DNA from: a virus
Reading direction: 5' to 3' (one strand)
Length of the DNA stretch: 35,231 nucleotides
IMG/VR virus record: IMGVR_UViG_3300047476_000816
Span: 1 to 35,231 of that record
The notes beneath the pieces were generated by a model. That model saw only the letters and a list, made by a program, of their open reading frames with translations, had not been told where the DNA came from and made no database searches. Shown piece after piece: positions 6,129-12,970 of the stretch. A program made the position numbers and the translations under genes. Positions within the stretch are counted from its first letter, which is position 1; the number at the start of each line of letters is the position of its first letter.

Positions 6129-7391
6129 ATGACTAGCTTATCTACATACGACAAGATGACCGCCGAGCAACGCTTGACTGCGGTCAACGTTGACTTAGCC
6201 AACAACAAGACATTCGCCACACTCTCAGGCGTTGCCTGTGTTGGCACTAACTTCATTGATGACAACATGCCAACTGCGGCGACCAATGGTCGTGACTGCT
6301 ACTATGGTCGTGCGTTCTTGATGGCACAGACACGCAAGCAACTACGCTACGTCGTGCTACATGAGTCACTACACAAGGCGTTACGTCATTGCTCTGAATA
6401 CAACGACATCTGCAAGCGTGAGCCCAAGGCTAGCAACATGGCTATGGACTACGTGGTCAATGCGTTCATTGAAGAGTCTGACCCTGAGTTCACATTCATT
6501 GAGCGCCCAACTATTGAGCCACTTGTTCACCCTAAGTATTTCGGGTGGTCATTCGTGCAGGTGCTACGTGACCTACTCAAGAACGCTAAGCCTATCCAAC
6601 AACCGCAAGATGGCAAGGGTGATGGGCAAGGTGGTAGCCAAGGTGACAAGCAAGTCGGCAAGGTATTCGTTGACCCTGATGGCAAGCCTATTGATGCTGA
6701 GTTTGACGAGCACATGATGGGTGAGCTGACTGACGACGAGCTCAAAGATGCTGACAAGCAGATTGAAGATGCCAAGCAACAAGGTCAGATACTTGCACAG
6801 AAGCTAGCAGGTAAAGGCTCACGTGGTGGTGCATTGGATAACATCATGGCTAAGCGTGACACCAACTGGCGTGAGCATCTTCGTGAGTTCATCGCTGAGA
6901 TATGTGAGGGTGACGAGCAGTCACGATTCGCACCGCCTAACAAGCGCTTGCTACCTCAGGGCATCATCATGCCGTCGCACTTCACAGAATCAACAGGCGA
7001 AATTATCGTAGCGTGTGATACGTCAGGCTCTATGACTGGTCTATACCCTACTGTGTTCGGTGAGATTGCACGCATCTGTGAGAACGTCAACCCTGAGTCT
7101 GTGCGTGTGATTTGGTGGGAGTGTGAGGTAGTCGGTGAGCAAGTGTTCAAGCCTATTGACTATCCAAACATTGCCAAGCTCATGAAGCCTGTGGGTGGCG
7201 GTGGCACACGTGTGTCATGCGTAGCTGAACACATTGAGGAGAAGAAGCTCAAGCCTAAGTGCGTTATCTACTTGACTGACGGCTACATTGAGTCTGACTA
7301 CAAGTTGCCTGAGCTACCTACATTGTTCGGTGCTGTTGACAATGACCAGTTCGTTGCATCACGTGGCAAGACCTTGCGTATCTACTCATGA
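6129..7391 (+). CDS. HExxH metallopeptidase-like and VWA-domain protein (DUF2201-like)
   Basis: A 420-residue two-part protein. The N-terminal part has VVLHESLHKALRH with HExxH at His78-Glu79-His82, followed by MAMDYVVNAF, matching the DUF2201 N-terminal 'putative metallopeptidase' pattern. A Gly/Gln/Asp-rich linker (about 158-178) and an acidic helical segment precede a VWA domain starting GEIIVACDTSGSMTG, whose DxSxS metal site is Asp297, Ser299, Ser301. VWA proteins of this type partner with MoxR/CobS AAA+ ATPases, and the ATPase gene is directly upstream. Whether the HExxH is catalytically active cannot be told from sequence. The next gene starts in the ATGA overlap. Confidence 0.85.
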   Translation: MTSLSTYDKMTAEQRLTAVNVDLANNKTFATLSGVACVGTNFIDDNMPTAATNGRDCYYGRAFLMAQTRKQLRYVVLHESLHKALRHCSEYNDICKREPKASNMAMDYVVNAFIEESDPEFTFIERPTIEPLVHPKYFGWSFVQVLRDLLKNAKPIQQPQDGKGDGQGGSQGDKQVGKVFVDPDGKPIDAEFDEHMMGELTDDELKDADKQIEDAKQQGQILAQKLAGKGSRGGALDNIMAKRDTNWREHLREFIAEICEGDEQSRFAPPNKRLLPQGIIMPSHFTESTGEIIVACDTSGSMTGLYPTVFGEIARICENVNPESVRVIWWECEVVGEQVFKPIDYPNIAKLMKPVGGGGTRVSCVAEHIEEKKLKPKCVIYLTDGYIESDYKLPELPTLFGAVDNDQFVASRGKTLRIYS

Positions 7392-7660
7392 TTATTTGGA
7401 AGAACCTTGGTATGGATTCGGGTGCGCCTACATTTAACTTCCCCAAAGACTTAACTGCGTATGAGGTTGATGCGTATAGCTATGGGGATAACCAACTGTG
7501 GTGCGCATCCATTACTAAGCATGGATTTCCAGTAGCACGTGACCATTTCTTAACAGGAGAAGAAGCCTATGAATTTATTGAAGTTGTTGTAAACATGTTG
7601 GACTTGAAGTATCCCAATGCAGTATGTAGTAACTTTTCTTTTTTAACTAAACAGGAGTAA
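7388..7660 (+). CDS. Small hypothetical protein in the AAA+/VWA module, 90 aa
   Basis: The start is coupled to the VWA gene stop by an ATGA overlap. The product starts MIIWKNLGMDSGAPTFNFPK and seems to be alpha/beta with aromatic residues, ending in a polar tail. There are no metal-binding clusters or membrane segments. I do not recognise it. The tight coupling suggests a product needed with the VWA protein, but this is inference from position only. Confidence 0.65.
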   Translation: MIIWKNLGMDSGAPTFNFPKDLTAYEVDAYSYGDNQLWCASITKHGFPVARDHFLTGEEAYEFIEVVVNMLDLKYPNAVCSNFSFLTKQE

Positions 7661-7665
7661 CACAA

Positions 7666-8160
7666 ATGACACCTATTGAATCTCAAGTATTATCAAAAGT
7701 AACAGCAGTATTATCTAACCTAGGTCTAGAGTGGGCTATCAAGACTAGCGATGGCGAAATCCATGGCAACCTCAAGATTGAACCACCTAAAGGAGCCAAG
7801 AAGAAAAAGCCTTCAATCTACGGCTATGGTGTATTGAAAGCACACCTTGAAGCACAAGGTATTAGCAGTATTGCAATCAACACACATAAAGTTATCTCAG
7901 CAGGCAATATGGATGCCGAGGTGGTGCGCCGTTCTATCTGCTCTTATGGTTCACAACATTGGGGTAACGGCACATACAAGACATCAATTACTGCCGACCG
8001 CAAGGGCGTAGAGGTGACACGCTTTGATAAACAGACAGCTAAGTTCATGAAGGAAGACCCACTAGCTGAGTTGTTATCAGGACTTGAAGCACCGCAAGAG
8101 CCAAAGAAAAGCTTTATTGATGCTTTGCGTTTGCCACCAAACTTCCGCCAATCTAGATAA
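7666..8160 (+). CDS. Hypothetical protein in the AAA+/VWA module, 164 aa
   Basis: ATG 7666 follows AGGAG five bases after the previous stop. Around residues 42-50 is a basic patch (PPKGAKKKKPSIYGYG), followed by alternating beta/alpha segments and a Pro-rich C-terminus. The basic patch could bind nucleic acid, but no known domain is recognised. It sits between the VWA protein and the DUF3150-like gene, so it may be part of the same functional unit. Confidence 0.65.
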   Translation: MTPIESQVLSKVTAVLSNLGLEWAIKTSDGEIHGNLKIEPPKGAKKKKPSIYGYGVLKAHLEAQGISSIAINTHKVISAGNMDAEVVRRSICSYGSQHWGNGTYKTSITADRKGVEVTRFDKQTAKFMKEDPLAELLSGLEAPQEPKKSFIDALRLPPNFRQSR

Positions 8161-8204
8161 GCTTTACTACGCTCATCATTTCTCTCACACATAAAGGAAC
8201 TAAT

Positions 8205-9077
8205 ATGACACGCTATAACATTGACACTTGCGCCATGCTTGTGGAGTTCAACGCTTCACAATGGACTGCACGCAAGCTAGACAAAGGTGCAACCGACGAG
8301 ATTGTGCATAACAAAAATGCGCAAGACAAAGGTGCGGCTCGGGTTAACAAGAACTTACTCGCAGGTCGCAAGGAGTTGGAAGTTATTAACAAGCATGTGG
8401 GTGCTGTCCGCACTTACGTGTATACCAATACACTTCCATGGTCTGATGCAGGCATACGCCTGCTACCTTCATCTCGGTTCTTTGAGTTCAACAAACGCAT
8501 GGAAGACTTTGAACACCAGTTCAACGACCTCGTGACCGACTTTGTTAACGTATATCCAACGCTGATTACTGCGCAAGCTATGGCACTTGGTGATATGTTT
8601 AACAGAGATGACTTCCCTAGCCCTAGCGACGTAGCTCACCGCTTTGACTTCCGACTCAACTACATGCCTGTGCCAACGGCAGGTGACTTTCGCATTGACG
8701 TAGGTAATGATGCTGAGAAAGAACTCAAAGCCAAGCTATCTAAGCTAGCTGACGAGCGTATTGATCACGCCATGCGTGATGTTAAACAACGACTCAAAGA
8801 ACACCTTGACCGCATGTCCGACCGCTTGGGTAGCGACGTTGTTAACAAAGAGATTAAGACACGCAAGTTTCACGACTCTTTGTTGGAAACCGCACACGAG
8901 CTATGCGACCTAGTCAAGGCACTCAACATCACCAACGACCAAGACTTAGAAGGCGCTCGCAAGGCGCTAAGCGAGGCGTTACTAGGTGTTGACCTTAAGG
9001 AGTTACGCACTAACATGCCTGTGCGTAATGATGTCAAAGCAAGTGTTGATGCTATTCGTAGCAAGTTTTCTTTCTAA
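8205..9077 (+). CDS. DUF3150-like helical protein
   Basis: A 290-residue, mostly helical protein. Its opening, with FNASQWTARKLDKGATDEIV at about residues 15-34, then KELEVINKHVGAVRTYVY, resembles DUF3150 proteins as I know them, which are found beside MoxR-type ATPase and VWA genes in phages and bacteria. The middle and C-terminus are long charged helices (about 165-260), likely coiled coil. ATG 8205 has AAAGGA upstream. The family function is unknown. Location after the ATPase and VWA genes supports a shared complex. The family assignment is from memory of the pattern, not from a search. Confidence 0.65.
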   Translation: MTRYNIDTCAMLVEFNASQWTARKLDKGATDEIVHNKNAQDKGAARVNKNLLAGRKELEVINKHVGAVRTYVYTNTLPWSDAGIRLLPSSRFFEFNKRMEDFEHQFNDLVTDFVNVYPTLITAQAMALGDMFNRDDFPSPSDVAHRFDFRLNYMPVPTAGDFRIDVGNDAEKELKAKLSKLADERIDHAMRDVKQRLKEHLDRMSDRLGSDVVNKEIKTRKFHDSLLETAHELCDLVKALNITNDQDLEGARKALSEALLGVDLKELRTNMPVRNDVKASVDAIRSKFSF

Positions 9078-9086
9078 GGGGGATAC

Positions 9087-9332
9087 ATGAACTTATTTGA
9101 ACAACGTGGTCCTAACATACTACAAATCATGAAGAAACCGAAAGGCTCTACTCAGAAACGCGTTACAGACAAGCACTCAAAGTTACGCGGTGTCATCACC
9201 GACGACATACTAGATGAGCTTGACAAGCGCAACCAAGAACGTGCCAAGAACCTTATCAAGGCGATGGGCAACAAGTGGGCACACCACCCTGATAACTATG
9301 TTAAACGCAAAGACGGAAAGGTATACAAATGA
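9087..9332 (+). CDS. Small basic protein, 81 aa
   Basis: ATG 9087 follows GGGGG, in the same style as the VWA gene start. The product is strongly basic (MKKPKGSTQKRVTDKHSKLR, about 15-34) with a helical middle (ILDELDKRNQERAKNLIKAM) and a Lys-rich tail. It may bind nucleic acid, but no family is recognised. It may be the tail end of the AAA+/VWA unit or the first of the small-gene string. The next gene overlaps its stop (ATGA). Confidence 0.65.
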   Translation: MNLFEQRGPNILQIMKKPKGSTQKRVTDKHSKLRGVITDDILDELDKRNQERAKNLIKAMGNKWAHHPDNYVKRKDGKVYK

Positions 9333-9607
9333 ACAACGAACAACAACTAAAAGTAACAGAGAAGACTAGCGCAGGACTGTGCGAGGCTTTGTTTGAGGAG
9401 TTTGACTTATTGCGTAATGGGTTAAGCGATTCACACAGGGCGTCAGCCGTGTCCAAACTAGCTGTGCAGATTATCAATACCAAGAAGCTAGAGATTGAAG
9501 CGGCCGCTTTCCACAAGGCAGGCTTACGTTTTGTTCCATTGGCTCTGACTGCCAAGGGTATTCCTATTGGGGGCGTATATGACGAATCGTCTGATTCAAG
9601 CAGTTGA
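9329..9607 (+). CDS. Small helical hypothetical protein, 92 aa
   Basis: It is coupled to the previous gene by ATGA. The product is a mostly helical chain (LCEALFEEFDLLRNGLSD) with a Ser-rich end (DESSDSSS). Similar short helical proteins in phage early regions are uncharacterised. Its last 29 bases overlap the start of the next gene. There is no motif to suggest a role. Confidence 0.65.
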   Translation: MNNEQQLKVTEKTSAGLCEALFEEFDLLRNGLSDSHRASAVSKLAVQIINTKKLEIEAAAFHKAGLRFVPLALTAKGIPIGGVYDESSDSSS

Positions 9608-10046
9608 TTTTGCAAGGGAGTCTGACAGACCCCATGTGTATGGTGAAGCACGTGCCAAGATACTAGAACTTGTTGGTGAGATTAACAAGGTGTATCGAAC
9701 GCACATGCTACGTAGCACAGGTAAGGTGTGCGACATCTGTGGTAAAGGCGACACCAATGAAAAGTATAAGGTGAAAGATGTTATGGCTGGCTACCACCAC
9801 AGAGAAGCCGACTCACCTGTCCTTTGCTATGGGCACGCTAGCGGTTGGACGTTATCTTATTGCACGTTAAGAAATAAACGCCTAGCAGATATGTTTGCCA
9901 CATCTAAGTATGACCATCGTGTGACTAACTACGTAGGGGATGTTTTGTCAGATGAGGAAGTTGACCTGCACTTTGCACACTACTTAGCAAAACAACTTTG
10001 TAAACAAGTAAATGAAACAAGGAAATTTAAAAATGAACGAAATTAG
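9579..10046 (+). CDS. Hypothetical protein with Cys/His cluster, 155 aa
   Basis: I chose ATG 9579 because GGGGGC lies just upstream; a TTG 12 bases earlier lies inside the same G-run. CDICG (Cys52, Cys55) and a downstream CYGH form a possible zinc site. The N-terminus (MTNRLIQAVDFARESDRPHV) is helical. The protein is not recognised. It overlaps the preceding gene by 29 bases and the following one by 14, as is usual in this dense stretch. Confidence 0.6.
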   Translation: MTNRLIQAVDFARESDRPHVYGEARAKILELVGEINKVYRTHMLRSTGKVCDICGKGDTNEKYKVKDVMAGYHHREADSPVLCYGHASGWTLSYCTLRNKRLADMFATSKYDHRVTNYVGDVLSDEEVDLHFAHYLAKQLCKQVNETRKFKNERN

Positions 10047-10257
10047 ACCAGGGTCAGCGATGGATAAGCGAGCGCCCTTTATGTTCTTGCACCGTGTGCA
10101 GAACGAGAACGTTATTGAAATCAAGGCAGGCATGGACAGCTTGCTAGAAGTGCTACGCCACTTCGTTGATATGACGGCAGACATCAGCACATCAGAGGAC
10201 AGAGATGGTGTTCACACAGACATCAAGATTGTTATTCAAATCAAGGGGGTCAAATGA
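10033..10257 (+). CDS. Small hypothetical protein, 74 aa
   Basis: ATG 10033 has AAGGA nine bases upstream and is preferred to ATG 10012, which has none. The product, starting MNEIRPGSAMDKRAPFMFLH, appears alpha/beta with two hydrophobic strands and a central helix (MDSLLEVLRHFVDM). No family is recognised. Its stop overlaps the start of the next gene (ATGA). Confidence 0.6.
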   Translation: MNEIRPGSAMDKRAPFMFLHRVQNENVIEIKAGMDSLLEVLRHFVDMTADISTSEDRDGVHTDIKIVIQIKGVK

Positions 10258-10427
10258 AAGATGTGTGGATAGATAAACTGCGCAACTTCCTGACTGTGCT
10301 ACTCATTGGCTTCGCCTTGGGTAGCATCGTTACCAACACCACATTCACGTATACGCTGATGAAAGACTGCGAACTGATGAAACAGTTTCGTGTTAACAAC
10401 TTGGCATACACGTGCATGGTGAAGTGA
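10254..10427 (+). CDS. Single-pass membrane protein, 57 aa
   Basis: The start overlaps the previous stop. After a short charged N-terminus (MKDVWIDKLR) comes one hydrophobic segment (about 12-26, NFLTVLLIGFALGSI). The C-terminal part carries two cysteines (Cys39 and Cys54), in a C-x14-C arrangement that would allow a disulphide if the domain faces the periplasm. This layout is common among small phage membrane proteins of unknown role. It is not a convincing spanin, since there is no lipobox and no lysis gene nearby. Confidence 0.6.
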   Translation: MKDVWIDKLRNFLTVLLIGFALGSIVTNTTFTYTLMKDCELMKQFRVNNLAYTCMVK

Positions 10428-10504
10428 TGGACTGGGCTTTCTTGGTGTGTCTAGTTGTAATCATTTACAGGCTTGAATGTATCTTGAAAGAGCTACGTAA
10501 ATGA
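10427..10504 (+). CDS. 25-residue membrane peptide
   Basis: The start sits in the TGATG overlap with the preceding membrane protein. The product is MDWAFLVCLVVIIYRLECIL followed by KELRK. It is a single hydrophobic helix with a basic C-terminus, so it probably lies N-out/C-in. The next gene starts in its ATGA stop, so translation is coupled on both sides, which is the main evidence that it is real. The function is unknown. Confidence 0.5.
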   Translation: MDWAFLVCLVVIIYRLECILKELRK

Positions 10505-10770
10505 GCCTAGCTAGACACCACAGGTTGCGCATAACGATGGGCATTAGTTGGCGTGCTGAATACATTATTGGGGTTCTTGGTGACGAGGGTGAAGTAAAGC
10601 TGTCATACCTTCGCCACATCGGCCTCAACTATGACATACGTGCGCTGATAAAAAGCCTTGTTGATAAAGGGCTCGTCAGCATGCGCAGACCTGACGACAA
10701 GATGAAGTTAGTTAAGCTCACCGACTATGGTCGTGAGTATTTAGAACAAGTAAAGGAGTTATACAAGTGA
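10501..10770 (+). CDS. Winged-helix DNA-binding protein 1, 89 aa
   Basis: The layout is typical of a MarR-type winged helix: an N-terminal helix (GISWRAEYIIGVL), a recognition-helix region (NYDIRALIKSLVDKGLVSMR) and a wing with charged hairpin (DDKMKLVKLTDYGREYL). It is much shorter than a full MarR protein, so it is a wing-only regulator. The following gene encodes a paralogue that shares the (G)(I/M)SWxxEYI(I/L)G block. It is probably a phage transcription factor, but no operator can be assigned. Confidence 0.7.
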   Translation: MSLARHHRLRITMGISWRAEYIIGVLGDEGEVKLSYLRHIGLNYDIRALIKSLVDKGLVSMRRPDDKMKLVKLTDYGREYLEQVKELYK

Positions 10771-11060
10771 ACATTTATATGACACAGCCAGTGCGTAAAA
10801 AGCATGGCATGAGTTGGGAAGAGGAGTATATTCTCGGCTTGGTCGACCACGCTGAAAACGTTACTGTATCCAAAGTTTTGGAGCTAGCGAAGGAAGCAAT
10901 GACGCAAGCAACCACTCACAAATATCTTACACAGCTCATAGACAAGCGCATGCTAGAACACATCGTTGGTGACGACAGGCGTATCAAAGTTCTTGGGCTG
11001 ACTAAGGCAGGCATCAGGTATCTAAACGAGTTGTCAAATGTTAGTGTATCTGTGTCTTGA
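10767..11060 (+). CDS. Winged-helix DNA-binding protein 2, 97 aa
   Basis: The start is GTG 10767, eight bases after AAAGGAG; the ATG at 10779 would be too far from it. GMSWEEEYILG corresponds to the opening block of the preceding protein, followed by a helix-turn-helix (ATTHKYLTQLIDKRMLEHIV) and a wing (DDRRIKVLGLTKAGIRYL). The tandem pair probably arose by duplication and may form a heterodimer or have split targets; that part is inference. The final residues overlap the next gene. Confidence 0.7.
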   Translation: MNIYMTQPVRKKHGMSWEEEYILGLVDHAENVTVSKVLELAKEAMTQATTHKYLTQLIDKRMLEHIVGDDRRIKVLGLTKAGIRYLNELSNVSVSVS

Positions 11061-11202
11061 TGAGTGCGGTGAGCTCATGCGTTCGTTTGGTCGTAAAGAA
11101 GAAGCACAGTCTTGGATAGCGATACGCCAAGGCTGGACTATACAATGTAAACGTATTGAGAAACCCAAACCAACTTTTATACCTGAGGAGGCACCATTTT
11201 GA
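11038..11202 (+). CDS. Small hypothetical protein, 54 aa
   Basis: ATG 11038 lies inside the end of the preceding gene in another frame. The product begins MLVYLCLDECGELMRSFGRK and contains AQSWIAIRQGWTIQ, a common short phage pattern (beta strand, helix, GWT turn, beta strand). It ends with TFIPEEAPF, whose codons supply the GAGGAGG ribosome site for the next gene. The function is unknown. Confidence 0.6.
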   Translation: MLVYLCLDECGELMRSFGRKEEAQSWIAIRQGWTIQCKRIEKPKPTFIPEEAPF

Positions 11203-11399
11203 AAACCGAAGAAATCGTAGCATTGATGCGTGAACACGCCGCACTTGTGAACCTAGAAGCTGAAGTAGTAATAGCTTTGAAGGCGTATCAGGTAGGGCAT
11301 GAAGGCTTGATGCAAGACCAAGTAAACAAAATCATCGTGAGTCTTCAGCGCATTGAAGACGTACGCAAACGTAACCAAGCACAACTAGGAGAAGAATGA
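11199..11399 (+). CDS. Small helical protein with TTG start, 66 aa
   Basis: The only well-placed start is TTG 11199, seven bases after GAGGAGG (11185-11191) and overlapping the previous stop. The protein is predicted to be all helical (EEIVALMREHAALVNLEAEV) with heptad-like spacing and may be a coiled coil. A rare start here may lower its output. No family is recognised. Confidence 0.55.
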   Translation: MKTEEIVALMREHAALVNLEAEVVIALKAYQVGHEGLMQDQVNKIIVSLQRIEDVRKRNQAQLGEE

Positions 11400-11554
11400 T
11401 GGATGCAAATGAAATTCGTAAGGCACTATTCCCACATGAAGAAACAATCAAGCGCTTGCAAGAAGAGAACGAAGCGCTAAGAGCTAGGGTAGCAGAGCTT
11501 GAGTCAGCGAAGCCTGCTGAGAAACCTAAGGAGAAGAAACGTGAAAGCACTTAA
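11399..11554 (+). CDS. Short coiled-coil protein, 51 aa
   Basis: Two adjacent ATGs (11396, 11399) follow AGGAG; the second has the better spacing. Residues about 10-36 carry a leucine-zipper pattern (IKRLQEENEALRARVAELES), followed by a Lys/Pro-rich tail (KPAEKPKEKKREST). It probably forms a dimer. Such short zipper proteins are frequent in phages, with no general function. A 10-bp inverted repeat begins just after its stop. Confidence 0.6.
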   Translation: MDANEIRKALFPHEETIKRLQEENEALRARVAELESAKPAEKPKEKKREST

Positions 11555-11556
11555 CT

Positions 11557-11585
11557 AAGAATCAGGTATACTACTCCTGATTCTT
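11557..11585 (+). promoter_or_regulatory. Perfect 10-bp hairpin abutting the homing endonuclease ribosome site
   Basis: AAGAATCAGG (11557-11566) and CCTGATTCTT (11576-11585) are perfect arms with a 9-nt loop. The right arm ends immediately before GGAGA, the ribosome site for ATG 11596. The loop contains TATACT, a -10-like box, but no good -35 lies 17 bases upstream. The hairpin could terminate read-through or limit ribosome access to the endonuclease gene. Confidence 0.55.
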
Positions 11586-11595
11586 GGAGAAAAAT

Positions 11596-12072
11596 ATGAC
11601 ACCTGAGCAAAGAAAAAAGTGGATGGCGGCGCGTGTTAAACATGGCGCTTACATGGATGGCGGAGAAACACCTGAGCATTATGTGTGGAGAGCTATGGTG
11701 GCTAGATGTAATACGCCTACACATAAAGCGTTTCATTTCTACGGTGGGCGCGGTATTAAGGTGTGTAAACGATGGCTTAACTATGAAAACTTTTTAGCGG
11801 ACATGGGTATCCGACCATCAGCTTTGCACAGCCTTGACCGCATAAACAACAACAAGGGGTATTCACCTAGCAACTGCCGATGGGCTACAAGAAGTGAACA
11901 ACAAAAGAACAAACGTACAACCCGTATATTCACAAACGGTAAGTTTGTTGGGACACTTAGTGAGTGCGCTTCAAAAATAGGCATCAGTAAAGAGCTAGCG
12001 TTTTACCGTTTTAAAAATTGGGGTACATTTGAGAAAGGGAAAACATGGCAAAAACTCCCGAAGGGCGGGTAA
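11596..12072 (+). CDS. HNH homing endonuclease (free-standing)
   Basis: A 158-residue protein with the pattern of phage HNH homing endonucleases: YVWRAMVARCNTP (about 29-41), YGGRGIKVCKRW (49-60), then the catalytic block SLDRINNNKGYSPSNCRWAT (79-98), with the conserved R-W after NC. C-terminal residues 112-158 form a small DNA-binding domain of the NUMOD/AP2 kind (a guess). I chose ATG 11596 because GGAG precedes it; a TTG at 11584 lies inside the upstream hairpin arm. It is probably a mobile insertion, since its 3' end overlaps the VRR-NUC gene by 28 bases and a hairpin controls its 5' side. Confidence 0.85.
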   Translation: MTPEQRKKWMAARVKHGAYMDGGETPEHYVWRAMVARCNTPTHKAFHFYGGRGIKVCKRWLNYENFLADMGIRPSALHSLDRINNNKGYSPSNCRWATRSEQQKNKRTTRIFTNGKFVGTLSECASKIGISKELAFYRFKNWGTFEKGKTWQKLPKGG

Positions 12073-12365
12073 AAGATGCTGTTGTTAAAGTTCTTAAGCA
12101 ATACGGCGTTTATCATTTCTTTCCTGTTACTGGCGGTTTTGGTCGCAGTGGGATACCTGATATTGTCGGTTGCCACAAGGGCAATTTTTTGGCTATTGAA
12201 TGTAAGGCGGGCAAGAACAAGACGACCGCACTACAAGACGCAGAGATAGCCAAGATAAACACAGCAGGCGGTGTAGCCATAGTCGTTAGTGAGAAGAACA
12301 TTGATGACGTAGCCAAACTGCTTGACACAATAGACTACATGCGAGAACTCGCAGAAAGAAACTAA
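12045..12365 (+). CDS. VRR-NUC domain nuclease
   Basis: A 106-residue stand-alone VRR-NUC protein of the PD-(D/E)xK nuclease superfamily. The motifs are visible: SGIPDIVG (catalytic Asp39), AIECKAG (Glu52 and Lys54) and the Gln at 64 in the following helix (TTALQDAEIAKI). Related phage proteins are thought to cut branched or junction DNA during replication and recombination, and they occur beside SNF2 helicases and family A polymerases, as here. The start lies inside the end of the homing endonuclease gene. Confidence 0.85.
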   Translation: MAKTPEGRVKDAVVKVLKQYGVYHFFPVTGGFGRSGIPDIVGCHKGNFLAIECKAGKNKTTALQDAEIAKINTAGGVAIVVSEKNIDDVAKLLDTIDYMRELAERN

Positions 12366-12366
12366 C

Positions 12367-12597
12367 ATGGAACACGACAAGGAATCAGCAATTGAAGCGG
12401 CTATCAAATACATACGTGAAGGTATGGGCGATGACAACACAGAGATGTGTTTGGTAATAGCCAACACCGAAACAGGCAACATGCGCATCATTGGCATGAA
12501 CATGCCTGAGGAAGAAGTGCCATTGTTATTGACTGCGGCGGCTGAAGAAATGGCTGAAGCAGTTATCAACATGTATAACAACCGCACGGTGAATTAA
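12367..12597 (+). CDS. Small acidic hypothetical protein, 76 aa
   Basis: ATG 12367 lies one base after the VRR-NUC stop. The product starts MEHDKESAIEAAIKYIREGM and continues with MCLVIANTETGNMRIIGM, two beta strands with a tight turn, then a C-terminal helix (LLLTAAAEEMAEAVINM). It is not recognised. It probably belongs to the same unit as the nuclease. Confidence 0.65.
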   Translation: MEHDKESAIEAAIKYIREGMGDDNTEMCLVIANTETGNMRIIGMNMPEEEVPLLLTAAAEEMAEAVINMYNNRTVN

Positions 12598-12759
12598 ATG
12601 AACCAAGAATGGCAATACCTAACAGACGACGAGATTAAAGAAATTATTGGCGGTTATGGTAGCGAAGGCGGTATTGGTGCCTACACTCGTTCGTTGATTG
12701 ACAAGCTAGAATCCAAGATAAGAGAGAAAAATGATAAAAGAGAAACGCTATTGCCCTGA
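12598..12759 (+). CDS. Small hypothetical protein, 53 aa
   Basis: The start directly follows the preceding stop codon (TAA then ATG). The N-terminal MNQEWQYLTDDEIKEIIGGY resembles the short 'YLTDDEI' proteins common in phage early regions. It ends with a charged helix (LIDKLESKIREKNDKRETLL). No function is known. It overlaps the next gene by 29 bases. Confidence 0.6.
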   Translation: MNQEWQYLTDDEIKEIIGGYGSEGGIGAYTRSLIDKLESKIREKNDKRETLLP

Positions 12760-12970
12760 CTGTGGTGAAGGCGTTTGGATGACTGAGGCTGGCTGGACTA
12801 CTTGGCCTTGGGCTACTCACGCATGTTTAAAGGATATGGAAATGACACCTGATGAAGTAATAGCTATGATTGCCACGCTTGAGCAAGAGAACATGCAACT
12901 GCGTGCACGCAACGAACGACTACAAGAAGTGATTGACAGGATTGTTGAGTTGGTGGAGGCAAACAAATGA
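12731..12970 (+). CDS. Zinc-knuckle plus coiled-coil protein, 79 aa
   Basis: The N-terminus has CPDCG (Cys8, Cys11) and THAC (His30, Cys32), a plausible C2HC zinc knuckle. The C-terminal half is a charged coiled coil (LEQENMQLRARNERLQEVID). ATG 12731 has only a weak ribosome site. An alternative start near 12842, with AAAGGA upstream, would give a 42-residue coiled-coil peptide without the zinc part. I prefer the longer form because of the intact metal motif. Confidence 0.55.
   Translation: MIKEKRYCPDCGEGVWMTEAGWTTWPWATHACLKDMEMTPDEVIAMIATLEQENMQLRARNERLQEVIDRIVELVEANK

Noticed and set aside
10254-10504. Holin/spanin-type lysis genes
   Set aside because: There is one short hydrophobic segment in each, but no endolysin, lipobox or typical lysis gene order nearby.
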